The notes below the pieces were generated by a model that saw nothing but the letters and a program-made list of their open reading frames with translations, made no database searches and was not told where the DNA came from. Made by a program: the position numbers and the translations under genes. Shown here piece after piece: positions 14,674 through 21,175 of a stretch of DNA of 21,175 bases. Within the stretch, counting starts at the first letter, position 1; every line of letters begins with the position of its first letter. Source of the stretch: DATARH01 sp035504075 (GTDB lineage: Bacteria > Pseudomonadota > Alphaproteobacteria > ATCC43930 > CGMCC-115725); contig DATJSO010000219.1 in NCBI GenBank assembly GCA_035504075.1, positions 1 to 21,175 on the forward strand, written 5' to 3'.

Positions 14674-16695
14674 TCAGCCGGCCGGCGCATCCGCGTCGCC
14701 CGCCGACCTCTTGGCGGCATCCGGCTCCGCATCGGCGATCGCCTGGTCGGGGCGGGGCGGGCGCAGATGCCACGGCACCGTCGCGACGGTGACATTCTGG
14801 CCGCCGTCGCGCAGCAACTGCGCGCGCAACCGTCGTTCGCGGTTTGCGTGCATCAGATAGCCCCACCAGCGCCCGTCAACCAATTCCGGCAGGATGATCG
14901 TCACGGGGTGGCCCGGACATTGCCGTTGCGCCTCCTCGATGGCGCGCAGCAGCGGTGCCGCCATGCTGCGGAATTCAGATGGAACGACCTGCAATCTCGG
15001 CGGGTTGAGGCCAAGTCGCGTTGCCGGCTGCTCGACGTAGTCGCGCCACTCCTGGCGCAGCTTGTCGTCCGGCTCGCGGCCCTCCGGACCCTCGAGCGCG
15101 ACGACGTGCACCGCGGTCACCGAAGGAGAGATGCGCATCGCGTATTCCACCGCCTTGCGGGCCAGCCTGTCCCAGCGCTTGATCGGCACGAATGCCAGCG
15201 GCTCGTCGTGACGCCGCAGATCGATGTGACGGCGACTGCCGCGTAGCACCTGCCGATCGATGTCGTCGTAATAGCGCCGCACGGCCCGCAGCAGCAGAAT
15301 GGTGGCCGGGATGATGACGAGCGTCACCCAGGCACCCGCTGTCAGCTTCGCAACCAGGATGATCGCCAGCGCGATGCCCGTCGCGACCGCGCCGGTGCCG
15401 TTGATCGCTAGCTTCGCGCGTCGCGCGGCTTCGCCCGACCACCGCGTGCCGGTCTGCGCTTCGGCGGCCGAACCGCCATGCTTCCACCAATGCGTCGCCA
15501 TTCCGGCCTGCGACAGCGTGAAGGCAAGAAACGCGCCGATGGCAAACAGCGGAATGAGGCGATCGGTGATGCCGCCGAATGCGACAAGCAGACCGGCAGC
15601 GCCCGCGGCGAGGAACAGGATGCCGACCGAATAAACGAGCCGCCGTCCCGGAACGGCAAACGGCCGCGGCAGGAAGCCGTCCTCGGCGAGCAGGTGGCAG
15701 AGGCGGGGAAATCCCACAAAGCTGGTATTGGCCGACAGGCACAGCACAGCCAGCATGCTGCCCATTGCGATATAGTAGAACCAGCCGCGTCCGAAAACCG
15801 CCCCCGTCAACTGTGACAGCACGGTCTGATAACCCGCCCGCGTCTGGTCCATCGCGGCGATGTGATAAGTCGGCACGAGATGCGCGACGCCGATCAGCAG
15901 CAGGCCCAGAATGCCGACGATCGCGACCAGCGTGCCGTGCGCATATCCCACCTTCGGCTCGCGGAACGCGTTGACGCTGTTGCTGACAGCTTCGACGCCC
16001 GTCATCGCCGTGCAGCCGCTGGCAAAGGCGCGCAGCAGCAGCCAAAGCGTTACCGGTTCGACGGCGCGGGGGATTGGCGGCGGAACGGCGACCGCCGCCG
16101 CGTGCCCGCCGTACAGGGGCAATTTGATGCTGCCCCAGACGAGGACGAGCCCCAGGGTGGCGGCGAAAAGGTAGGTCGGAACCGACCAGATCATCCCGGA
16201 TTCGCGCGTGCCGCGCAGGTTAATGACGGTCATCGCCGCCAGAATGCCGAGGCAGAGCCACAACGTATAGGGATGCAGGAACGGGGCGGCCGAAGCCAGG
16301 ACGGCGACGCCGGCCGAAATCGCAACCGCGACGTTGAGCAGATAGTCGAGCATCAGCGCCGCCGCCGCCAGCAGGCTCGGAGCGATGCCGAGGTTCTCCT
16401 TGGCGACGACATAGGAGCCGCCATTGGTCGGATAGGCGGCGATGGTCTGCCAATACGAAAAGCACAGGACCGCCAGCAGCACCAGGATGATCCAGATGAC
16501 CGGGCCGAGATGCGCGACGCCCGCCGTCCCGGCGGCCACCAGGATGCTCAGCGCCGCTTCCGGGCCGTAGGCGGCCGATCCCAGCGCGTCCAACCCGACC
16601 GCCGGGATCCCGGTCAACACGCCAAGCTTGTGGCCGGCCTCTTCGCGGTTCGAGAGGGGACGGCCGACCAGCAACCCGGTCAAAGAGAACGGCAT
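14674..16695 (-). CDS. KimA-like potassium/APC-superfamily permease with C-terminal USP-like domain
   Basis: A 673-residue protein. About 12 membrane segments cover roughly residues 35-480, and a soluble C-terminal domain reading PLAFVPIKRWDRLARKAVEYAM, AVHVVALEG and VTIILPELV follows. The whole layout, from VGRPLSNREEAGHKL, LDALGSAAYGPEAAL, AYPTNGGSYVVAKENLG and VAVAISAGVAVLASAAP to INLRGTRESG, matches my memory of B. subtilis KimA (YdaO), a high-affinity proton/K+ importer of the KUP family in the APC superfamily. In Firmicutes KimA is inhibited by c-di-AMP. Whether that holds here is unknown. ATG at 16695 was chosen because it directly precedes the typical N-terminus. The open frame continues to 16863 in shadow-like sequence. 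K+ uptake is inferred, not proven; an amino acid substrate is possible. Confidence 0.82.
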   Translation of the reverse strand: MPFSLTGLLVGRPLSNREEAGHKLGVLTGIPAVGLDALGSAAYGPEAALSILVAAGTAGVAHLGPVIWIILVLLAVLCFSYWQTIAAYPTNGGSYVVAKENLGIAPSLLAAAALMLDYLLNVAVAISAGVAVLASAAPFLHPYTLWLCLGILAAMTVINLRGTRESGMIWSVPTYLFAATLGLVLVWGSIKLPLYGGHAAAVAVPPPIPRAVEPVTLWLLLRAFASGCTAMTGVEAVSNSVNAFREPKVGYAHGTLVAIVGILGLLLIGVAHLVPTYHIAAMDQTRAGYQTVLSQLTGAVFGRGWFYYIAMGSMLAVLCLSANTSFVGFPRLCHLLAEDGFLPRPFAVPGRRLVYSVGILFLAAGAAGLLVAFGGITDRLIPLFAIGAFLAFTLSQAGMATHWWKHGGSAAEAQTGTRWSGEAARRAKLAINGTGAVATGIALAIILVAKLTAGAWVTLVIIPATILLLRAVRRYYDDIDRQVLRGSRRHIDLRRHDEPLAFVPIKRWDRLARKAVEYAMRISPSVTAVHVVALEGPEGREPDDKLRQEWRDYVEQPATRLGLNPPRLQVVPSEFRSMAAPLLRAIEEAQRQCPGHPVTIILPELVDGRWWGYLMHANRERRLRAQLLRDGGQNVTVATVPWHLRPPRPDQAIADAEPDAAKRSAGDADAPAG

Positions 16696-16885
16696 ACCGT
16701 TTGTCGCCTGCTGGAGTGACAAACGGAAAAACGTCGCGCACGCGAGAAAAGCGCCTTGACCGGCGCGGCTTGCCCGGCCGACCGGCAGATGGCGCGGTCT
16801 GGGCACGCTGGCGACGCGCTTGCGGTATGACATTGCCGGCCGCCGCGCTATGATCTTCGGCACAACACAAGCCGAGGAGCGAACG

Positions 16886-17941
16886 ATGGCGGGGAACGCA
16901 CAGATTTATGCCGGAGCGGTCAGGGCGATGGACGGCACGCGGCGCGGTGGCGTCTTCCGGCAGGCCGCCGGCGATGCCGGCTGGCAGGCGCTCGACAATG
17001 GATTGCCGAGCGAGGCGAGCGTGCACGCGATCACGGTACACCCCGACGATCCTGAAACCGTGTTCGTCGGCACGACAAAGGGCGCCTATCGGAGCAGGAA
17101 CCGCGGCGACGGATGGGAACGGCTGGCGCTGCCCAACCCCGATGCCGACGTGTGGTCGGTTGCGATCCATCCGACGGACCGAAAGACGCTTTATGCCGGC
17201 TACGGCCCGACCGGCGTCTATCGCAGCGACGACGGCGGCGAGCGCTGGACGACGCTGCCCGATCCGGGCCTCCCCGACCGCGTCCACATGACATTCCCAT
17301 GTCGCGTCATGCGGCTCGACGTGAACCCGGCGCGGCCCGACGAGGTTTATGGCTGCATCGAGGCGAACGGCGCGATGAAGAGCCGCGACCGCGGCGAGCA
17401 TTGGGAGGATTGCACGGTCGATCTGCTGCGCTTCGCGGAGATCGAGAAATACAAGAGCCGCATCGTCAGCCAGACCGAAGTCGAAGGCATGCTCGACGGT
17501 CATGCCCTGGCGTGCAGCGCCGCGGCTCCGGGCAGCGTGTTTCTCGCCAACCGTATGGGCCTGTTCCGCAGCGATGACGGCGGCGCGCACTGGGCCGATA
17601 TCGAGGTCGGCCGCTTCTCGCCGCTGACTTATGGCCGCGATTTGCGCACGTCGCCGCACGACGCCCGCGTCATGTATGCGGCGCTGTCGCCCGCCTTTAC
17701 CAGCAGCGACGGCGGCATCTTCCGCAGCGACGACATCGGCCGCACGTGGAAGCGCTTTGACCATGGCGTCAAGGCAGACAACACGATGATGGGCGTTGCG
17801 ATCGACCCGCAGGATGCGCGCCATGTCTGCGGCGTCTCGAAATCGGGCCAGGTCTTCGTGACCCGCGACGGCGGCGACAGCTGGGCAGCATCGCGCCTCC
17901 CCGCCGGCGTCGGCGACGCCTACTGCATCGCCTGCGGCTGA
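16886..17941 (+). CDS. Asp-box (BNR/sortilin-like) beta-propeller protein
   Basis: A 351-residue protein made of repeated propeller blades. Six Asp-boxes of the SxDxGxxW kind are visible: SRNRGDGWERL, SDDGGERWTTL, SRDRGEHWEDC, SDDGGAHWADI, SDDIGRTWKRF and TRDGGDSWAAS. The inter-box parts give strands such as VHAITVHPDDPETVFVGTTKGAYRS. The family is called sialidase-like or photosystem-assembly-like in databases, but no sialidase residues are present, and such proteins often have only binding or unknown roles. There is no signal peptide, so it is probably cytosolic. ATG at 16886 has GAGGAG 7 bases upstream. It is divergent from the permease across a 190-base gap. A serine hydrolase follows 134 bases downstream. 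Confidence 0.85.
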   Translation: MAGNAQIYAGAVRAMDGTRRGGVFRQAAGDAGWQALDNGLPSEASVHAITVHPDDPETVFVGTTKGAYRSRNRGDGWERLALPNPDADVWSVAIHPTDRKTLYAGYGPTGVYRSDDGGERWTTLPDPGLPDRVHMTFPCRVMRLDVNPARPDEVYGCIEANGAMKSRDRGEHWEDCTVDLLRFAEIEKYKSRIVSQTEVEGMLDGHALACSAAAPGSVFLANRMGLFRSDDGGAHWADIEVGRFSPLTYGRDLRTSPHDARVMYAALSPAFTSSDGGIFRSDDIGRTWKRFDHGVKADNTMMGVAIDPQDARHVCGVSKSGQVFVTRDGGDSWAASRLPAGVGDAYCIACG

Positions 17942-18075
17942 GACCGACGGGTTCCGGGCGCCGGTTGCGGCCGCTTGTGCCGGGCCGCGACCGCGGCGGC
18001 GCAACGACGGGGCCGCAGGCACCGCCGCCGCCGGCCTGACGTGGCGTAACGGCTCGATGCACAGGGAGAACGACA

Positions 18076-19245
18076 ATGCCAGCAAGCAGCGAGATCGACC
18101 GGGTGCTCAAATCGGCGACCGATCGCGGCGATGTGCCGGGGGTCGTCGCGATGGCGGCAACGCGCGAGCGGCCTTGCTACGAGGGTGCGTTCGGCCGCCG
18201 AGTGCTGCCAGACGGTGCCGCGATGACCGCCGACACGGTGTTCTGGATCGCGTCGATGACGAAGGCGGTCACCTCGACTGCCGCGATGCAGCTCGTTGAG
18301 CAGGGCAAGCTGGCGCTCGACCGGCCGATCGGCGATGTGCTGCCGGAAATCGCTGCACCGCAGGTGCTGGAAGGCTTCGACGCCGCCGGCGAGCCGCGGC
18401 TGCGTCCGGCGACGCGGCCGATCACCTTGCGCCACCTGATCACCCATACCTCGGGCTTCGTCTATGACATCTGGAATGCCGAGATGGGCCGTTACATGGA
18501 GAAGAACGGCGTGCCCGGCATCATCGCGTGCCAGAACGCGGCGCTGTCGCTGCCGCTCGTGTTCGATCCCGGCGAGAAATGGGATTACGGCATCGGCATC
18601 GATTGGGTCGGCAAGGCGGTCGAACGGACAAGCGGCCAGAAACTCGGCGACTATTTCGCCGAGCACCTGTTCGGCCCGATCGGCATGAACGACACCGCCT
18701 TCCGGCTGACGCCCGAGCGGCGGACCCGGCTCGTCGGCATGCATTCGCGCGCTCCCGACGGCACGTTGTCGCCGATGGAATTCGAAATCCCGCAGGAGCC
18801 GGAATTCCAGATGGGCGGCGGCGGGCTGTACGGCACGGCCGCCGATTACCTCGCCTTCACCCGCATGTTCCTGAATGAAGGTCGTGCCGACGGCCGCCAG
18901 GTGCTGCGCCCCGAAACGGTGCGGCAGATGCGTGAGAACGCGATAGGCGCGCTCGATGTGCGCAAGCTCGTCACCGCCGTGCCGCCCTATTCCAACGATG
19001 CCGAATTCTTCCCGGGCATGACCAAGAAATGGGGGCTCGGCTTTATGATCTCGACCGCGACTGTACCGGGCGGACGCGGCGCCGGCAGTCTCGCCTGGGC
19101 CGGCCTCGGCAATACATACTTCTGGATCGATCCCTCAAAGGGTGTTGCCGGCGTCATCTTGATGCAACTCGTGCCGTTCGCCGACGCCAAGTCGCTGGCG
19201 CTGTTCGATGCCTTTGAAAAGGCGGTTTATGCCGCGCTCGGATGA
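18076..19245 (+). CDS. Beta-lactamase-fold serine hydrolase (class C/EstB-like)
   Basis: A 389-residue protein of the serine beta-lactamase superfamily, most like the esterase EstB or 6-aminohexanoate hydrolase types. The SxxK nucleophile motif is S60-M-T-K63 in WIASMTKAVTS. The second motif is Y171 in WDYGIGIDWVGKAVERTSGQ, where EstB-like enzymes have YSL and true lactamases YxN. The GGGGLYGTAADYLAFTRMFLNEG block near residues 250-270 is also typical. There is no signal peptide, so a cytosolic esterase or amidase is more likely than antibiotic resistance. ATG at 18076 has GGGAG about 9 bases upstream. A VOC-family gene follows 84 bases downstream in the same direction. The substrate is unknown. 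Confidence 0.9.
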   Translation: MPASSEIDRVLKSATDRGDVPGVVAMAATRERPCYEGAFGRRVLPDGAAMTADTVFWIASMTKAVTSTAAMQLVEQGKLALDRPIGDVLPEIAAPQVLEGFDAAGEPRLRPATRPITLRHLITHTSGFVYDIWNAEMGRYMEKNGVPGIIACQNAALSLPLVFDPGEKWDYGIGIDWVGKAVERTSGQKLGDYFAEHLFGPIGMNDTAFRLTPERRTRLVGMHSRAPDGTLSPMEFEIPQEPEFQMGGGGLYGTAADYLAFTRMFLNEGRADGRQVLRPETVRQMRENAIGALDVRKLVTAVPPYSNDAEFFPGMTKKWGLGFMISTATVPGGRGAGSLAWAGLGNTYFWIDPSKGVAGVILMQLVPFADAKSLALFDAFEKAVYAALG

Positions 19246-19329
19246 TTGACGCCGCGCCGCGCTCGGACCAATTCTAGATGCGATGCACCGCGCGCCGCGG
19301 TCTTTGTCGTTGCACGAAAGGAGAGAGGG

Positions 19330-19737
19330 ATGAGCCTTCAGGGTATGAACCATTTCACGGTGTTGAGCGACGACCTTGAAACGACCCGCAAATTCTACTG
19401 CGACCTGCTCGGTTTCGAAGTCGGGCCGCGCCCCAACTTCCAGTTTCCCGGCTGGTGGCTGTATTGCGGCGCGCGGCCGATCCTGCACGTGATCCACCGC
19501 GACAGCGTGAAGGAAATGCGCGCCGGCATTCTCGACCACATGGCGTTCACCGCGACCGATCTGTCGGGCACCGTGGCAAAGCTCGAAAAAGCTGGCGTCA
19601 AATACGAATTGCGACGGCTGCCGGCCAACGGCCACATGGGCGGCCTCTGGCAGCTGTTCTTCGACGACCCGCATGGCGCTAAGGTCGAATTCGATTTCGA
19701 CAAGGACGAGCCGGCGCCGCCGAGCCACGCTGGGTAA
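19330..19737 (+). CDS. VOC-family (glyoxalase/dioxygenase-like) protein
   Basis: A 135-residue single-unit VOC protein. It has paired beta-alpha-beta modules: MNHFTVLSDDLETTRKFYCDLLGFEVG, then DHMAFTATDLSGTVAKLEKAGVKYELR and QLFFDDPHGAKVEFDFD. H8, H70 and E120 are in the usual metal-ligand positions. The family includes glyoxalase I, extradiol dioxygenases, epimerases and fosfomycin resistance enzymes; nothing narrows it here. ATG at 19330 follows AAAGGAGAGAGGG directly, a strong Shine-Dalgarno. The upstream open frame from 19246 is shadow sequence. It lies downstream of a hydrolase and convergent to a flavin monooxygenase, which fits a role in breakdown of organic compounds without proving it. 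Confidence 0.9.
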   Translation: MSLQGMNHFTVLSDDLETTRKFYCDLLGFEVGPRPNFQFPGWWLYCGARPILHVIHRDSVKEMRAGILDHMAFTATDLSGTVAKLEKAGVKYELRRLPANGHMGGLWQLFFDDPHGAKVEFDFDKDEPAPPSHAG

Positions 19738-19769
19738 ATACCGGCCGCCGCCGAGGCGGAATGCGCCGC

Positions 19770-19788
19770 GCGGCGCTCGAAGCGCCGC
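19770..19788. terminator. Short GC hairpin between convergent genes
   Basis: GCGGCGC and GCGCCGC surround a 5-base loop TCGAA, in the 56-base gap between the convergent VOC and LLM genes. There is no T-run on either side. It may be a weak bidirectional terminator, or simply GC-rich sequence. Confidence 0.25.
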
Positions 19789-19793
19789 CGGCG

Positions 19794-21131
19794 TTATGCC
19801 GCGCCTGCCGCCCTGCCGTTGCGCGACGGCGGCGCGATGCGCGGCAGGCCGAAATGGTCGCGCAGCGTCGCGCCCTCATACCCACGGCGGAAGAGGCCGC
19901 GGCGCTGCAATTCCGGCACGACCCGATCGACAAATTCGGCAAACGCGCCGGGAAAATACGGCGGCAGAATGTTGAAACCGTCGGCAGCGCCCGCGACAAA
20001 CCAGTGCTCCAGCGTGTCGGCGATCTGCGCCGGCGTGCCGCACAACACCCAGTGGCCGCGCGCCGCCGCCGTCAGGTTGTAAAGGTCGCGCAATGTCATG
20101 TTCTGCCGTCGCGCCGTCTCGTAGAGCACCCGTGAAAAGGTGCGGCCGCCTTCCTCGGTCGGCGGCGGGGCCGGCACTGGCGCGTCGAGCGCATGCCCGG
20201 TCACGTCGTAGCCGATGCGGCCGCTGACCAGAGTCAGCGCGTTGGTCGGCGTCACCCAGTCTTGCAGCTGCGACAGCTTCTGCCGCGCCGCGGCCTCGCT
20301 GTTGCCGATGATCGGCATGACACCCGGCAACACCGCGAGCTGGTCGGGGGTGCGGCCGAATTTCGGCATGCGGCCCTTCAGATCGGCATAGGCCAGCTTT
20401 GCCGCGTCCAGCTCCTGCACGACCGAGAACACGACATCGGCGGTGCGTGCCGCCAGTTCGAGGCCGGTCGGCGAGCCGCCCGCCTGAATGATGACCGGAT
20501 GCCCCTGCGGCGAGCGGGCGATATTCATCGGTCCCTTGACCTGGAAAAAACGTCCCTTGTGGTCGAGCGGGTGCACCCTCGTCGCGTCGATGAATTGGCC
20601 GGTCGCCTTGTCGGCGAGGATCGCGCCGTCGTCCCAGCAATCCCACAGCCCCGTCACGACATCAACGAATTCCTCGGCGCGCTCGTAGCGCAGCGCATGG
20701 TCCAGGTGCCGCTCGCGGCTGAAGTTGAGCGCCGCGTTCGGCCGCGAACTGGTCACGACGTTCCAGGCGGCGCGGCCGCCGCTCAGATGGTCGAGCGAGG
20801 CAAAGATCCGCGCGACGTTGTACGGTTCGCTGTAGCTCGACGACACGGTGCCGCCGAGGCCGATATGGCGCGTCTGCGCGCTCAGCACCGACAGCAGCGT
20901 CGTCGGTTCGAAGCGGTTGACGAATGACGGGTGATCGCCCGGCTCCATGTCGAGGCCATCCGAGATGAACAAGAGATCGAACAGGCCGCGCTCGGCGATC
21001 GCGGCGATCTCCCGCATGACCGTGAGATCGCAGCCGCTCGCCGCGGCGCCTGGCCAGCGCCAGCCGGCGGAATGGTTGCCGGTGCCGAGCACAACGACGC
21101 CGAGATGCATCTGCCGCCGCGGTGCATTCAT
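19794..21131 (-). CDS. NtaA/SnaA/DszA-family flavin-dependent monooxygenase (LLM class)
   Basis: The 445-residue length and pattern fit the nitrilotriacetate monooxygenase component A / DszA group. These use FMNH2 and oxygen to hydroxylate or desulfurise organics. Signatures are MHLGVVVLGTGNHSAGWRWPG, GLFDLLFISDGLDM, YSEPYNVARIFASLDHLSGGRAAWNVVTS (the hallmark of this group), RYERAEEFVDVVTGLWDCWDD, HPLDHKGRFFQVKGP, and HPVIIQAGGSPTG. The enzyme needs a separate flavin reductase, which is not in this window but may lie just beyond the right edge. ATG at 21131 was chosen with AAAGG upstream; an in-frame start at 21173 at the window edge is also possible. It is convergent to the VOC gene. Confidence 0.93.
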   Translation of the reverse strand: MNAPRRQMHLGVVVLGTGNHSAGWRWPGAAASGCDLTVMREIAAIAERGLFDLLFISDGLDMEPGDHPSFVNRFEPTTLLSVLSAQTRHIGLGGTVSSSYSEPYNVARIFASLDHLSGGRAAWNVVTSSRPNAALNFSRERHLDHALRYERAEEFVDVVTGLWDCWDDGAILADKATGQFIDATRVHPLDHKGRFFQVKGPMNIARSPQGHPVIIQAGGSPTGLELAARTADVVFSVVQELDAAKLAYADLKGRMPKFGRTPDQLAVLPGVMPIIGNSEAAARQKLSQLQDWVTPTNALTLVSGRIGYDVTGHALDAPVPAPPPTEEGGRTFSRVLYETARRQNMTLRDLYNLTAAARGHWVLCGTPAQIADTLEHWFVAGAADGFNILPPYFPGAFAEFVDRVVPELQRRGLFRRGYEGATLRDHFGLPRIAPPSRNGRAAGAA

Positions 21132-21175
21132 CCTGGTGGCCTTTCGCACAATGTGAGCGCCCGAGCGTGTCATTC

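Noticed and set aside
16220..18085. 621-codon minus-strand frame
   Set aside because: Antisense to the Asp-box propeller gene and out of frame with the permease. It has no recognisable motif.
18076..19245. Antibiotic-resistance beta-lactamase
   Set aside because: No signal peptide, and the Y171-G-I motif matches esterase-type members rather than the YxN of class C lactamases.

Overview
The window is GC-rich, with coding regions in alphaproteobacterial style: strong GC3 bias, purine-rich ribosome binding sites, and a genome-dispersed repeat of the 'PAKAGIQ/PAFAGMT' type. The class I aldolase followed directly by thiE, with a small unknown protein upstream, is an order I recall from alphaproteobacteria, so a free-living environmental alphaproteobacterium is the best guess. 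I cannot name the genus. There are no rRNA, tRNA, CRISPR, phage or transposase genes. Every gap between genes is under 300 bases.

Layout. On the left (1-2327, minus strand) are the N-terminal part of an NRAMP-like metal transporter, cut by the window edge, and rmuC. A divergent intergenic region (2328-2548) leads into a plus-strand run: an orphan molybdenum hydroxylase large subunit (CoxL-like, form II motif), an AT-richer PD-(D/E)XK nuclease-like gene, a small unknown protein, class I fructose-bisphosphate aldolase, and thiE. A convergent MFS exporter follows (7366-8658), then a dispersed repeat just before a luciferase-like monooxygenase (8818-10023), and a convergent hemerythrin-domain protein.

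The middle (10857-12593) is the most unusual part. A Phd-type antitoxin and PIN-domain toxin (VapC-like) lie between two diverged copies of the same ribosome-binding-site-plus-N-terminus sequence. The right copy begins an intact luciferase-like monooxygenase. The left copy runs out after about 30 codons, inside the toxin-antitoxin promoter. That promoter has a consensus-like -35/-10 pair, and an inverted repeat is centred exactly on TATAAT.

The right part holds an exported trypsin-like protein that appears to lack the catalytic serine, an aldo/keto reductase, a KimA-like potassium/APC permease, an Asp-box (BNR) propeller protein, a beta-lactamase-fold serine hydrolase, a VOC-family protein, and an NtaA/DszA-type flavin monooxygenase on the minus strand.

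The genes read as an accessory region of individually regulated enzymes with frequent strand switches. Three flavin monooxygenases plus a remnant, a CoxL-like hydroxylase, an aldo/keto reductase, a VOC protein and a serine hydrolase suggest broad oxidative breakdown of organic compounds. No single pathway can be assigned. I did not find a convincing new multi-gene system. The toxin-antitoxin/monooxygenase-remnant junction, the AT-rich nuclease behind coxL and the serine-less protease are the best leads.
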